DNA of 64,000 nucleotides from Georgfuchsia sp049276455 (GTDB lineage: Bacteria > Pseudomonadota > Gammaproteobacteria > Burkholderiales > Rhodocyclaceae): positions 1 to 64,000 of the forward strand of contig JBASWL010000227.1 in assembly GCA_049276455.1 (NCBI GenBank). Direction: 5' to 3'. Shown here piece by piece: positions 25,601-33,650 of this stretch. The translations under genes and the position numbers were made by a program. Under the pieces are notes generated by a model. The model saw nothing but the letters and a program-made list of their open reading frames with translations. It made no database searches and had not been told where the DNA came from. Position 1 is the first letter of the stretch. Every line of letters starts with the position of its first letter.

Positions 25601-26437
25601 TTCGGCGACCTGCCCGAGTTGCTGGAGATCAGGGTGGCAGGTAGAAGCGCGGTGGGTTTTCCGGCGCTGGTGGACGAAGGGGCGAGCGTTTCGCTGCGGG
25701 CTTTCGATACCGAAGAAAAGGCGCGCGACATGCATCGCGCTGGCCTGCGCCGATTATTCGCGCTCGCACTCAGGGAACAGGTGAAATACATCGAAAAGAG
25801 CCTGCCCGGCCTGCACGATCTGGCCCTGCAATTCATGGCATTGGGTAGCGAGCGCGAGTTGAAGGACCAGTTGTTGGCGGCAACGCTCGACCGCGTTTGC
25901 ATGGCTGCCCCCTTGCCGACAAATCGTGTCGAATTTGAAACCGGAGTGGCATCGGCGCGGTCGCGCTTTGTGCTGGTGGCGCAGGAAATTGCGCGGCTGG
26001 CCGGGACGATTCTCTCTGAACATCAGACACTGCAAAAAAAACTGGCTACAGCGCAGAAAGCCTTTGCCCCAGCCTGTAGTGATATCGCAGCGCAGCTCGA
26101 CAGACTGCTCGTGAAGGGATTCATTGTTGCGACGGATTACGAACGTCTGAGCCAGTTCCCGCGCTATCTCAAGGCCGCCAACTTGCGTCTCGACAAGATG
26201 CGCGCAGACCCTGCGCGGGATATTCGCTTGATGAGCGATTGGCAATCCGTGGCCAAACTTTTCGAGCGGGAGTATTTGCAACAACTGCGCAGCGGCGCCG
26301 GTGATTCGTTTATGCAAGAATTCCGCTGGTTGCTGGAGGAACTGCGAGTCGCGCTGTTCGCGCAGGAGTTGCGGACACCGTCGCCGGTTTCGGTGAAACG
26401 CTTGCAGAAGATGTGGCAGGGCAGGACAAGAACATGA
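22676..26437 (+). CDS. hrpA: DEAH-box ATP-dependent RNA helicase HrpA
   Basis: A 1253-residue DEAH helicase that processes mRNA and rescues stalled or collided ribosomes in E. coli. RecA1 has Walker A GETGSGKTTQLPK (about residue 54) and VDEAHERSLNID (about 148), and RecA2 has VLATNVAETSLTVPGI and QRAGRCGRVSSG. The winged helix/ratchet region and the OB fold follow, and the rest is the DUF3418 C-terminal domain (PLDAFRPGELRLHLSMNF). E. coli HrpA is 1300 residues; the difference is a shorter N-terminus. GTG 22676 overlaps the crcB stop (GTGA) and is the only start that does not read far into crcB. Confidence 0.95.
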   Translation: MNPREEKIAARLSLRLGARPKITYDDALPISARRAELAKAIKQNQVIVVCGETGSGKTTQLPKICLELGRGCAGLIGHTQPRRIAARATASRIAQELKSELGRYVGYKIRFTDKVSPETYIKLMTDGILLAETQRDPLLRAYDTILVDEAHERSLNIDFLLGHLKQILPKRPDLKVIVTSATLDAERFSKHFNGAPVIEVSGRLYPIETRFRPFDEDRDRDLNAAIVDAVSEAHREGPGDVLVFLPGEREIREAAEALRKQHPPGLEILPLFARQTAQEQSRIFASHQGRRVVLATNVAETSLTVPGIRYVIDSGLARFKRYSHRNKVEQLQVEPISQAAAKQRAGRCGRVSSGVCFRLYGEDDFNKRPPYTEPEILRSSLAGVILRMKSLSLGDVEDFPFLEAPASRMIADGYQLLAELGAVNEEKQLTKVGTELAKLPLDPKVGRMILAARDYGCLNEMLVIASALSVQDPRDRPQEQAGSADQAHAKWKDEKSEFLSWLKLWKDSEEIWKHETSNKQRQWCRQNFVSWMRLREWRDVHGQLATLSHEHSWRENQLPASYEAIHKALLTGLLGNIGLKSEDEPHYLGARGIKFFVHPGSSLVKKAGRWIVVAELVETSRLFARCVAKVEPEWLEQVGTHLIKRHIFEPHWEKGPGQVAAWERATLHGLLIYARRRIHYGPLDVKLSREILIRSALVNGEVNEDWSRKWRFFQHNLKLMRDIEHLEHKSRRPDVLVDEELIHAFYDAKLPQDIVTLAAFDHWRREAEQQEPRLLYLEREQLMRHEAAGITTDTFPPHLDVRGQKLSLAYKHDPGAADDGITLSLPLALLNQVPATRCEWLVPGLLKEKTVALLKTLPQKYRHRLQPIDAFAADFCEQAHGHDEPLVRALSCAVEETLAMKLPLDAFRPGELRLHLSMNFRLIDEHGATLGFSRSLNELRSQYGERVAQSYAAAEMTIPDAAESDAELTGLTGWSFGDLPELLEIRVAGRSAVGFPALVDEGASVSLRAFDTEEKARDMHRAGLRRLFALALREQVKYIEKSLPGLHDLALQFMALGSERELKDQLLAATLDRVCMAAPLPTNRVEFETGVASARSRFVLVAQEIARLAGTILSEHQTLQKKLATAQKAFAPACSDIAAQLDRLLVKGFIVATDYERLSQFPRYLKAANLRLDKMRADPARDIRLMSDWQSVAKLFEREYLQQLRSGAGDSFMQEFRWLLEELRVALFAQELRTPSPVSVKRLQKMWQGRTRT

Positions 26438-27156
26438 GCGCATTCGGAACAGTGTTGGCTGTCACGAGATCGGCAATGCGCGATCTTGGGCATCGCGAGA
26501 TTATCTGGCATGTGCTGTGGCCGCCGCTGGTAGCCACGGTGGCCTGGATCGGCATCGGTGTGAGCTTCTGGCAGGAAGCCAACTCGGTATTGTTGGCGCT
26601 GCTGCCGGCGATGTCATGGTCTGGCGGGCAGTGGATCGGCAGTATCGCTGCCAATTTTCTGTTGATCGTGACGCTCGGTGCGATGATCTATTGCACTACG
26701 CTGATTCTGGTTGGCACCGTCAGTTTGCCGCTGATGATGGCGCGCATAGCGGCCCGCGATTATCCCGATTTGCAACGCCATGGCGAAAATGCCTTCTGGG
26801 GCAGCATTGCGAATACGCTGGCTGCAAGCGCAATTTTCATCGTCGTCTGGCTCCTGACGCTGCCGCTGCTGCTGATTCCGGGGGCAGTGCTGGTAATACC
26901 CATGGCATTGACTGCCTGGCTCAACCAGCGCTCCTTCCGATTCGATTCGTTGGCTGAACATGCCACGACCAGCGAGCGCAAGCAGTTGGTCAAGCTTGAG
27001 CGCGGCAGTTTCGCGCTGGCTGGCATTGTTACCGCGCTGGCGGCTGCAATCCCCATTGTCAATCTGCTGGCGCCGGGATTCGGAGCACTGGTGTTCGTGC
27101 ATCTGTGCCTCGGCCTGTTGCGTCGGCTGCGCAACGAACAGGGAGTGAAACTGTGA
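26434..27156 (+). CDS. EI24-domain (CysZ-like) membrane protein
   Basis: A 240-residue inner-membrane protein of the EI24/CysZ superfamily with about five hydrophobic segments. Landmarks are REIIWHVLWPPLVATVAW, a central loop AARDYPDLQRHGEN, a long double helix WLLTLPLLLIPGAVLVIPM and the conserved TAWLNQRSFRFDSLAEHA. CysZ imports sulfate in E. coli, but no sulfate genes are nearby, so the substrate is open. ATG 26434 overlaps the hrpA stop (ATGA), and its own stop overlaps the next start (TGATG). Confidence 0.88.
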   Translation: MSAFGTVLAVTRSAMRDLGHREIIWHVLWPPLVATVAWIGIGVSFWQEANSVLLALLPAMSWSGGQWIGSIAANFLLIVTLGAMIYCTTLILVGTVSLPLMMARIAARDYPDLQRHGENAFWGSIANTLAASAIFIVVWLLTLPLLLIPGAVLVIPMALTAWLNQRSFRFDSLAEHATTSERKQLVKLERGSFALAGIVTALAAAIPIVNLLAPGFGALVFVHLCLGLLRRLRNEQGVKL

Positions 27157-27953
27157 TGGCAGCGACGGGGGGATTCAGTGTCATTATCATTGGTGATGAA
27201 ATCATCCGCGGCAAGCGCCCGGACAAGCACTTCGCCAAGACGCTGGAGTTGTTGTCCGCACGCGGATTGACGCTCGATGTCGTAACCTATGTCGGTGATA
27301 ATCCGACGCGCCTGACCGACGTATTGAGGCACAGTCTGAGCACTGACGACGTGGTGTTCAGTTTTGGCGGCATTGGCATCACGCCAGACGACCGTACGCG
27401 CCAATGCGCCGCAGATGCGGCGGGCCTGCCGCTCGAAGTGCATTCTGAAGCTGAGCGGGTGTTACGTGCCAGATTCGCCGAGATGAAGCGCGACGTGACG
27501 GATGAGTTGCTCCAGTTCGGCGCGTTTCCGCAAGGCAGCCGGGTGATCCCGAATCCGGTTAACCGCATCCCGGGCTTCAGTTTTCACGACCATCATTTTG
27601 TTCCCGGTTTTCCGCAGATGGCATGGCCGATGATCGAATGGGTACTCGAAACCTATTACCGCGATCGTTTCCATCGCAAGCCCGAAGCGGAAAAATCTGT
27701 GTTTGTCTGGGGTGGCAACGAAGGCACATTGTTGCCCTTGATGAAGCGATTGGAACAGGATTATGCTGGGCTATTGGTCTTCAGCCTGCCATCGTTTGGC
27801 GACGATACGACACCTTCGCATGTCGAACTGGGGGTACGCGGCGACCCTAAGCAAGTGAAATCGGCGTTTGTCGACATGTGCAATGAAGTGTTGTTGTTAG
27901 GGTTTACTTATTCAGCAGATAAAAAAAACCCCAGTCATAAGACTGGGGCTTGA
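27156..27953 (+). CDS. CinA-like molybdopterin-binding domain protein
   Basis: A 265-residue MoCF-fold protein related to the N-terminal part of CinA. The start VIIIGDEIIRGKRPDKHF, the TYVGDN motif and FSFGGIGITPDDRTRQCAA (normally TGGLGPTxDD) define the family. It lacks the C-terminal nicotinamide-nucleotide deamidase domain of full CinA. It starts at ATG 27156, overlapping the previous stop. The last ten codons (KKNPSHKTGA region) are formed by the inverted repeat that terminates the convergent phasin gene, so the C-terminus may have been extended by that element. Confidence 0.88.
   Translation: MAATGGFSVIIIGDEIIRGKRPDKHFAKTLELLSARGLTLDVVTYVGDNPTRLTDVLRHSLSTDDVVFSFGGIGITPDDRTRQCAADAAGLPLEVHSEAERVLRARFAEMKRDVTDELLQFGAFPQGSRVIPNPVNRIPGFSFHDHHFVPGFPQMAWPMIEWVLETYYRDRFHRKPEAEKSVFVWGGNEGTLLPLMKRLEQDYAGLLVFSLPSFGDDTTPSHVELGVRGDPKQVKSAFVDMCNEVLLLGFTYSADKKNPSHKTGA
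27921..27948 (-). terminator. Terminator of the phasin gene, inside the end of the CinA-like gene
   Basis: Read on the minus strand, CCCCAGTC-TTAT-GACTGGGG (27948-27929) is a perfect 8-bp stem with a 4-nt loop, followed by eight T residues (27928-27921). It is a strong Rho-independent terminator for phasin transcripts, and lies wholly within the coding end of the convergent gene. Confidence 0.9.
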
Positions 27954-28000
27954 AAACCAGTCCATTGCGGACTGGAGGAGGAGACGGTTGATTCAGTCGA

Positions 28001-28564
28001 TCAGGCGGCAGTCTTCTTCGACTTCGCCCCAGCAGCGCCAGCAGCCTTGACTGTTGCGTTGGTAGCGGCGGCGACATTGGCTTCGGCCATTTCGGACACT
28101 TGCTTCACAACTTTGCTTACACTGTCATAAGCAGAGTTGGCGGCAGCAATGGTGGATTTCAAGGCTGCAACAGCGGCATCGGAACCGGCCGGGGCATTCT
28201 TGGTAACCTGGTCAAGCGCAACGTTCAGCGTCTTGTTCAGTTCGACGAACTGGGCTTCGAAGATCTTGCCCACTTCTTCCTGCGTTTGCGAAGCGATTTC
28301 ATACAGGCTGCGCGAATAGGCGACGGCCTTTTCGACTGCGGGCTGGGCCAGTGAAGTCTGATAGCCAAGCAACTCCTGCGGATCCTTGACGCCCAAAAGG
28401 CCCTTGGTGCTGGATACGGAATCCTCAATAACGGTACGGGCAATATTGAGATTCAGCGCAGCAAGACGCTCGGTGCTGGCAAAAACGGTATTGGCCAGTG
28501 TCAGCAGGGTTTCGATGCCGGCCTTGTTGGCGGCGGTAATTTGGTCGGGAATTGCGTATGCCAT
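28001..28564 (-). CDS. phaP: Phasin family protein
   Basis: A 187-residue phasin, a coat protein of polyhydroxyalkanoate granules. It is mainly amphipathic helix: AANKAGIETLLTLANTVFAS, FASTERLAALNLNIARTVIE, then KDPQELLGYQTSLAQPAVEK and a C-terminal Ala/Lys-rich tail (AAGAAGAKSKKTAA). These fit the Phasin_2 family. GGAGAG lies upstream of ATG 28564. It has its own strong terminator and a 329-bp upstream region with a repeated dyad motif, so it is probably a highly expressed, separately regulated single gene. Confidence 0.93.
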   Translation of the reverse strand: MAYAIPDQITAANKAGIETLLTLANTVFASTERLAALNLNIARTVIEDSVSSTKGLLGVKDPQELLGYQTSLAQPAVEKAVAYSRSLYEIASQTQEEVGKIFEAQFVELNKTLNVALDQVTKNAPAGSDAAVAALKSTIAAANSAYDSVSKVVKQVSEMAEANVAAATNATVKAAGAAGAKSKKTAA

Positions 28565-28665
28565 GATGTACTCTCCAATATGATGTAGTCAGACGTTAAG
28601 ATTCTGAACAAAATCCGGTGATTCAATTTATTGGGGCATCCTTCCACTACTGCCTTGTTCTGGAA

Positions 28666-28680
28666 TGTTGCAATGCACCA
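28666..28680. promoter_or_regulatory. Candidate operator half 1 upstream of phasin
   Basis: TGTTGCAATGCACCA agrees at 11 of 15 positions with the reverse complement of a second site at 28726-28740, giving TGTTGCnnYGCAsCA. It is about 100 bp upstream of the phasin start codon. TGC-rich dyads near phasin genes are the kind of site bound by PhaR-type repressors; the link to PhaR is inference. Confidence 0.45.
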
Positions 28681-28725
28681 TTGATTCCAATTATAGGGGC
28701 GGAAATTGGGATGTCAACACTTTTT

Positions 28726-28740
28726 TGCTGCGACGCAACA
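28726..28740. promoter_or_regulatory. Candidate operator half 2 upstream of phasin
   Basis: TGCTGCGACGCAACA, in opposite orientation to the 28666-28680 site and with centres 60 bp apart. It directly abuts a very AT-rich tract (28741-28795) that stands out from the GC-rich surroundings and could be curved DNA or an UP-like element. Confidence 0.45.
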
Positions 28741-28840
28741 AAAAGTATAAAAAATATATATCGATATAAATCAATATATTAATTTTTATATTTCCAGCTG
28801 CAACTGCGCCATGGGCGAGTTTCTTGTGGGCGCGGAAAAT

Positions 28841-28870
28841 AAAAAAAGCGTCAGCGATACAGGCTGACGC
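28841..28870 (-). terminator. Terminator of the lptA transcript
   Basis: Read on the minus strand, GCGTCAGC-CTGTATC-GCTGACGC (28870-28848) is a perfect 8-bp stem with a 7-nt loop, followed by seven T residues (28847-28841). It ends the kdsD-kdsC-lptC-lptA transcript. Confidence 0.9.
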
Positions 28871-28893
28871 CTGATTCAGGAGGGAGCGCCGAT

Positions 28894-29433
28894 TTATTGG
28901 GCTGGCTTGGCCGTACTCTTGTTCCTGGGTTGAATTATTGCGTGTACTCGCCCGGCCTTTGCCCCTTGCGTTACCGTGCCGCCCGGAGCATTTGATACAA
29001 CGTAATTTTCCGTCTTGCCGTCATAGGAAATATATTCGCCACTTACCTCGTCAAGTCCGCTGCGCATTTTGGCGTGGCCGAATAATTCCGATTTATCGGC
29101 TTTTGAATCGTTCACGATACGCTCGGCTTCTCCTTCGATAAGGTCATCGCGGCCCTCTCGTTTTTGTTTGAAATGCGCCAATCCGTCAGGCCCGCCAGTG
29201 GCTACCCCAGTCTGATTGCCACTGGCATCCTGGGTAACGACAATCTTGTCGGCCCTGATGACCAGGGTACCCTGGGTGAATTGCACGTTACCTTCAAAGA
29301 CATGCACTTTACGCGCGTCGTCGACAGTGATCTTGTCTGCTTCGAGATTGATGGGCTTTTCGCGGTCTGCACGTTCAGCATGCACGGCAGTAGAGATGAT
29401 GAAGGCAAACAACGGAAGTAATTTTTTGCTCAT
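28894..29433 (-). CDS. lptA: LPS transport periplasmic protein LptA
   Basis: A 179-residue exported protein that forms the periplasmic bridge for LPS between LptC and LptD. It has a signal peptide (LLPLFAFIISTAVHA) and the OstA beta-jellyroll core: PINLEADKITVDDARKVHVF, GNVQFTQGTLVIRADKI, and SGEYISYDGKTENYVV. It overlaps lptC by 4 bp (ATGA) and is the last gene before a strong terminator, so lptB and rpoN, which often follow, are not in this operon. Confidence 0.94.
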   Translation of the reverse strand: MSKKLLPLFAFIISTAVHAERADREKPINLEADKITVDDARKVHVFEGNVQFTQGTLVIRADKIVVTQDASGNQTGVATGGPDGLAHFKQKREGRDDLIEGEAERIVNDSKADKSELFGHAKMRSGLDEVSGEYISYDGKTENYVVSNAPGGTVTQGAKAGRVHAIIQPRNKSTAKPAQ

Positions 29434-30005
29434 GATTTTTTTACCCGGTGAAATGTACCTTTGACTCGCCCTGAGAGGATGGTGATGTTGGTGTTTCCAT
29501 CGTAGTGGATGCTGTCGCCGCTGACAACGCTTTTACCCTGCGATATGGTGGTGCGTAAATTGCCCTGTGCGATATTGTCGTCAGGGAATACTGTGAGTGC
29601 TTCGGTTTGCATGACGGTCTCAGGACGATCCTCAGTCGATGGATTGATCAAGCGCACGTCGCCGCGCAAAAAAATCTGTTTGTTGTCATGGCTGATTTGT
29701 GCGGTATTGGCAAGCAGTTGCGTTGTTCGTTGGCCCATGAAGTAGGTGAGTTGCGGCTTGACGATCCAGGTGTTGTCGTCATCCGGGTAATGGGTCATGG
29801 TGTCCGCAAGCATTGCCTGTTCCAACTCGCCATTGGCATCGAAATGGCGAATATCGATCTGGCTGACAATCGAATCCGGATCATGGCGCAGCAGCGCCTT
29901 GCGGAAAGGGCTTTCCGGATTGGCGGCACGTTCCAGCCAGAAAGTCAGCGCCGCGAGCAATGCAACGAGGGTAAGCGGGAACGCAGCAGAGCCAAAGCTT
30001 CTCAT
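29430..30005 (-). CDS. lptC: LPS export inner-membrane protein LptC
   Basis: A 191-residue bitopic protein with one N-terminal membrane helix (FPLTLVALLAALTFWLE) and a periplasmic jellyroll domain that receives LPS from LptBFG and passes it to LptA. Family features are DSIVSQIDIRHFDANGE, MTHYPDDDNTWIVKP and SGDSIHYDGNTNITILSGRV. ATG 30005 overlaps the stop of kdsC (ATGA-type), and the end overlaps the start of lptA. Confidence 0.92.
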   Translation of the reverse strand: MRSFGSAAFPLTLVALLAALTFWLERAANPESPFRKALLRHDPDSIVSQIDIRHFDANGELEQAMLADTMTHYPDDDNTWIVKPQLTYFMGQRTTQLLANTAQISHDNKQIFLRGDVRLINPSTEDRPETVMQTEALTVFPDDNIAQGNLRTTISQGKSVVSGDSIHYDGNTNITILSGRVKGTFHRVKKS

Positions 30006-30523
30006 GCGAGATAGCGGGCCATGGCAATATCCAGCTTGTTCTGCGCGGCAAGAAGATATTCGCACACCTCGCGCACAGCACCATGCCCGCCATTATGCGG
30101 ACTGACATGATCGACGCGATCGAACAGCAGCGGATGTCCATCCGCAACCGTTGCCGAGAATCCGCAGGCGCGCAGCAAAGGCAGGTCGACCACATCATCG
30201 CCCATGTAGCCGGCCTGCTCGAAGCCAAGGCCAAGCCGCGCCAGCAGATCGCCCATCGCGGCGCGCTTGTCATATATCCCCTGCATGACGAAACTGATGC
30301 CGAGGTTCTTCGCGCGCTGGGTCACGATGTCCGATTCGCGTCCGGTGATGATGGCTATTTGCACACCGGCATCGGCCAGCATCCTGATGCCATGGCCGTC
30401 GCGTGCCTGAAAACCCTTCATCTCGTCGCCACGACCGGAATAGTAAAGCGTGCCATCGGTGAGAACGCCATCGACATCGAAGCCCATGAGTGCGATACGC
30501 GCCGCTTTGGAAGAAACATTCAT
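30002..30523 (-). CDS. kdsC: KDO-8-phosphate phosphatase
   Basis: A 173-residue HAD-superfamily phosphatase that removes the phosphate from KDO 8-phosphate in LPS inner-core biosynthesis. The catalytic loop is MGFDVDGVLTDGTLYY, with the nucleophile and acid/base Asp. Motif II is IAIITGRESDI, and GYMGDDVVDLPLL is motif IV. The length and the lack of a large cap match the tetrameric KdsC. It overlaps kdsD by one base (TGA/ATG) and lptC by 4 bp. Confidence 0.96.
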   Translation of the reverse strand: MNVSSKAARIALMGFDVDGVLTDGTLYYSGRGDEMKGFQARDGHGIRMLADAGVQIAIITGRESDIVTQRAKNLGISFVMQGIYDKRAAMGDLLARLGLGFEQAGYMGDDVVDLPLLRACGFSATVADGHPLLFDRVDHVSPHNGGHGAVREVCEYLLAAQNKLDIAMARYLA

Positions 30524-31518
30524 CAGATGACTTTCGCCCTGAAAAGATCGTGCATGTTGAGTGCTCCCATCAATTGGCCATCCACATCGAGTACCAGCAA
30601 CTGGTTGACCTTGAACTGTTCCATCATTTCGACAGCTTCGACGGCGAGTCGTTCTGGACCGATGGAACGCGGGGTCTTGGACATGACTTCGCCGACGCTG
30701 ACTTTACGCAAGTCGCCCCGTTTTTCCAGAGCGCGGCGCAGGTCGCCATCTGTCAGTATGCCAGCCAGTTGGCCTTCGGCATCAAGTGCCGCGGTCATGC
30801 CGAGACCGCCGCGGGTGATGGAAAGAAGCGCTGCCGGAATCATGGAATCGACCGTCACAGTCGGGACTTCCCCCGCCGGACGCATCACATCACGCACATG
30901 GGTCAGCAACTTGCGTCCCAGCGCACCCGCAGGATGGGAGCGCGCGAAATCCTCAGGGCCGAAGCCGCGCGCATCGAGCAATGCCACGGCGAGCGCATCC
31001 CCCAGCGCAAGGGCAGCCGTAGTGCTGGCCGTGGGGGCGAGGTTCAAGGGGCAGGCTTCCTCGGCAACGCCGGCATCAAGATGGATATCAGCTTCTTTCG
31101 CCAGCGCCGAGTTCGGGTTGCCGGTAATCGCAATCAATCTGCCACCCTGACGTTTGACCAGGGGGATGACGGTCAGCAGCTCGTCACCCTCCCCGGAATT
31201 GGAAATGGCGATCAGCACATCGTCGCGGGTAAGCATGCCGAGGTCGCCGTGTATTGCTTCAGCAGCGTGCAGAAAATAAGCCGGGGTACCGGTACTCGCC
31301 ATGGTGGACGCTATCTTGCGCGCCACATGACCTGATTTGCCAATGCCGCTGACAATTACACGACCATGGCATTGCAGGATCAATTCGGTGGCGCGAGTGA
31401 AGTTCGCGTCCAGCCGTTGTGACAGCGCGGTGACCGCATCAGCCTCGATGCGGAGCACGCGCCGCGCCATCTCAAGTGCACGATTTGCGTTTGGCGGCGT
31501 GGGAGTGGTGGGGGCCAT
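30523..31518 (-). CDS. kdsD: Arabinose-5-phosphate isomerase
   Basis: A 331-residue isomerase producing D-arabinose 5-phosphate from ribulose 5-phosphate, the first committed step to KDO. The SIS domain (about 35-185) contains VIVSGIGKSGHVARKIASTM and ISNSGEGDELL. Two CBS domains follow (about 205-260 and 270-328, e.g. GMTAALDAEGQLAGILTDGDLRR). It is the first gene of the kdsD-kdsC-lptC-lptA operon and diverges from the antiporter gene with about 80 bp between start codons. Confidence 0.96.
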   Translation of the reverse strand: MAPTTPTPPNANRALEMARRVLRIEADAVTALSQRLDANFTRATELILQCHGRVIVSGIGKSGHVARKIASTMASTGTPAYFLHAAEAIHGDLGMLTRDDVLIAISNSGEGDELLTVIPLVKRQGGRLIAITGNPNSALAKEADIHLDAGVAEEACPLNLAPTASTTAALALGDALAVALLDARGFGPEDFARSHPAGALGRKLLTHVRDVMRPAGEVPTVTVDSMIPAALLSITRGGLGMTAALDAEGQLAGILTDGDLRRALEKRGDLRKVSVGEVMSKTPRSIGPERLAVEAVEMMEQFKVNQLLVLDVDGQLMGALNMHDLFRAKVI

Positions 31519-31599
31519 GATTGGGCCGGGTTTGGGTATGAGCCGGAGGGCGGTTATGATGACGGTGATTATAACAATCCGCCGTTATTGCTCTGTTCG

Positions 31600-33570
31600 A
31601 TGAACACATCGCTCGAATCCGTATTATTCCTGCTCACTGCCGCAGTGCTGGTGGTGGCGGTGTTTCGTTCGTTCAATCTGCCGCCGGTAATGGGATACCT
31701 CATCATCGGCGCGGCCATCGGCCCGCACGCGCTTAATCTCATCGCCGATTCCGAAGCAACGCGCCATCTCGCTGAATTCGGCGTGGTGTTCCTGATGTTC
31801 TCGATCGGCCTCGAATTTTCGCTGACCCGTCTGCATACGATGAAGCGACTGGTGTTCGGCCTGGGGACAGTACAGGTGGCGGCTACCATCGTCATCACCT
31901 CGCTCATCGCCAGCTTTGCCGATATCGATTGGCGTGCCGGACTGGCTTTGGGAGGGGCGATTTCCATGTCGTCGACCGCTGTCCTGTCGCGCCTGCTCAG
32001 CGATAGGCTGGAACTCGAATCACGGCATGGGCGCGAGGTGATGGGCGTTCTTCTGTTCCAGGATCTGGCCGTTGTGCCACTGCTCATTCTGGTTCCCGCC
32101 ATTTCACATCCAGGAAGTGAATGGCTTGAGACGCTTGGTTTGGCCGCGCTCAAGGGTACCGTCGTACTCGGTGTCGTGATTTTCTTCGGCCCCCGGCTCA
32201 TGCATGGCTGGTTCTTCATGATGGCGCGCCGCAAATCATCCGAACTGTTTGTATTGAATGTACTGTTAATCACTCTTGGGCTCTCCTGGCTCACAGAACT
32301 GGCAGGTCTCTCGCTCGCGTTGGGCGCCTTTCTGGCCGGCATGCTGATTTCCGAAACCGAATATCGCTATCGCGTCGAAGAAGACATCAAGCCTTTCCGC
32401 GATGTCCTGCTTGGTCTGTTCTTCATCACCATCGGCATGATGCTCGACCTGAATGTCGTGTTGCAAGACCTGCCATGGGTGCTGCTGCTGCTGGCTGGAT
32501 TGCTGACCGTCAAACTTGCCCTCGCGGCACTTCTGTCGCGCTTGCTGGGCAGCACGCCCGGGACAGCCCTGCGGACCGGCTTGTGGCTTTGCGCTGGTGG
32601 TGAATTCGGCTTCGTGCTGCTGGCGCAGATCCGGCAACTTGATCTGGTCACGGGCGAACCCTTGCAGATGGTGCTGGCGGCAGTAGTGCTGTCGCTGCTG
32701 CTGGCGCCATTGATCGTGCATTTTTCAGACAGCCTCGTGTTGCGCTTTATCGCCTCGGAATGGTTGTCGCGTTCGATGCAGTTGACCCAGATTGCGGCCC
32801 GCTCGATGGGTGCCGAAAAACACGCAATTCTTTGCGGCTACGGCCGCACCGGCCAGCATCTGGCACGATTTCTGGAGCAGTCGGACATATCGACGATTGC
32901 CCTCGATCTTGATCCGGAGCGCGTCCGCGATGCGGCTCAGGCAGGCGAAGCGGTGAGCTATGGCGATTGTGCCCGGCGCGAGACCCTGATCGCGGCAGGC
33001 CTGGCCCGGGCTGATATCGTCGTGATTACCTTTGCCGATTGCGAAGCGTCATTGCGGGTGCTGTCGCATGTGCGCGACCTGCGGCCGGATGTTCCCGTTG
33101 TTGTGCGCGCTGCTGAAGATATCCATGTCGCGCGCCTGACTGCTGCCGGGGCAACCGAGGTGGTGCCGGAAGCCATCGAGTCCAGCATCATGCTGGCGAC
33201 GCATACGCAAGCACTGCTTGGCGTTCCCATGCACAAGGTCATCCGCCGCCTGCGTGAAGCTCGGGAACAGCAATATGGCTTGCTGCGCGGTTTTTTTCAT
33301 GGCGCCACCGATACCGCAGAGCATCTTTCCGATGACGAGCAGCTGCGCTTGCACTCGATCATTCTCGGCCAGAGCGCCTATGCCATTGGCAGGAACATGG
33401 CCGAACTGCAACTCGATACGCTGGGCTGCTCGGTATCCGCCATCCGCCGCCGCGGCGCCAGCGGCAGCCGCGGCATGGATGAACTGCTTATCGAAGGCGA
33501 TGTGGTGGTGTTGCTGGGCACGCCTGCCGGATTGACGGCAAGTGAAGCGAGATTGCTGACCGGGAAATAA
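31600..33570 (+). CDS. CPA2-family cation:proton antiporter (KefC/YbaL-like)
   Basis: A 656-residue membrane protein. Residues 1-380 form the CPA2 antiporter domain with about 12 helices (NLPPVMGYLIIGAAIGPHAL, LFQDLAVVPLLILVPAIS). Residues about 410-530 are a TrkA-N/RCK nucleotide-binding domain (HAILCGYGRTGQHLARFLEQ), followed by a TrkA-C domain (about 565-650, LLIEGDVVVLLGTP). It exchanges K+ or Na+ for H+ across the inner membrane; ion choice is not readable. ATG 31600 is preferred over a TTG at 31588. The last 10 codons are part of a 46-bp sequence that is repeated after the next gene. Confidence 0.92.
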   Translation: MNTSLESVLFLLTAAVLVVAVFRSFNLPPVMGYLIIGAAIGPHALNLIADSEATRHLAEFGVVFLMFSIGLEFSLTRLHTMKRLVFGLGTVQVAATIVITSLIASFADIDWRAGLALGGAISMSSTAVLSRLLSDRLELESRHGREVMGVLLFQDLAVVPLLILVPAISHPGSEWLETLGLAALKGTVVLGVVIFFGPRLMHGWFFMMARRKSSELFVLNVLLITLGLSWLTELAGLSLALGAFLAGMLISETEYRYRVEEDIKPFRDVLLGLFFITIGMMLDLNVVLQDLPWVLLLLAGLLTVKLALAALLSRLLGSTPGTALRTGLWLCAGGEFGFVLLAQIRQLDLVTGEPLQMVLAAVVLSLLLAPLIVHFSDSLVLRFIASEWLSRSMQLTQIAARSMGAEKHAILCGYGRTGQHLARFLEQSDISTIALDLDPERVRDAAQAGEAVSYGDCARRETLIAAGLARADIVVITFADCEASLRVLSHVRDLRPDVPVVVRAAEDIHVARLTAAGATEVVPEAIESSIMLATHTQALLGVPMHKVIRRLREAREQQYGLLRGFFHGATDTAEHLSDDEQLRLHSIILGQSAYAIGRNMAELQLDTLGCSVSAIRRRGASGSRGMDELLIEGDVVVLLGTPAGLTASEARLLTGK

Positions 33571-33586
33571 TAAAGCCCGCCGGAGC
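33541..33586 (+). repeat. 46-bp direct repeat, left copy (end of antiporter gene)
   Basis: This is the last 30 bp of the antiporter gene (SEARLLTGK and stop) plus 16 bp downstream. It matches 34779-34824 at 41 of 46 positions without gaps. The differences lie at repeat positions 19, 24, 29, 31 and 43. In this copy the terminator hairpin that should follow is disrupted (GCCCGCCGGAGCCCGGG). Confidence 0.9.
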
Positions 33587-33650
33587 CCGGGTGAAACCGC
33601 CCTGTATAAAATCAGGCCTTGGCGCCATCGGAGGGGAAGCCTCTTATTTT

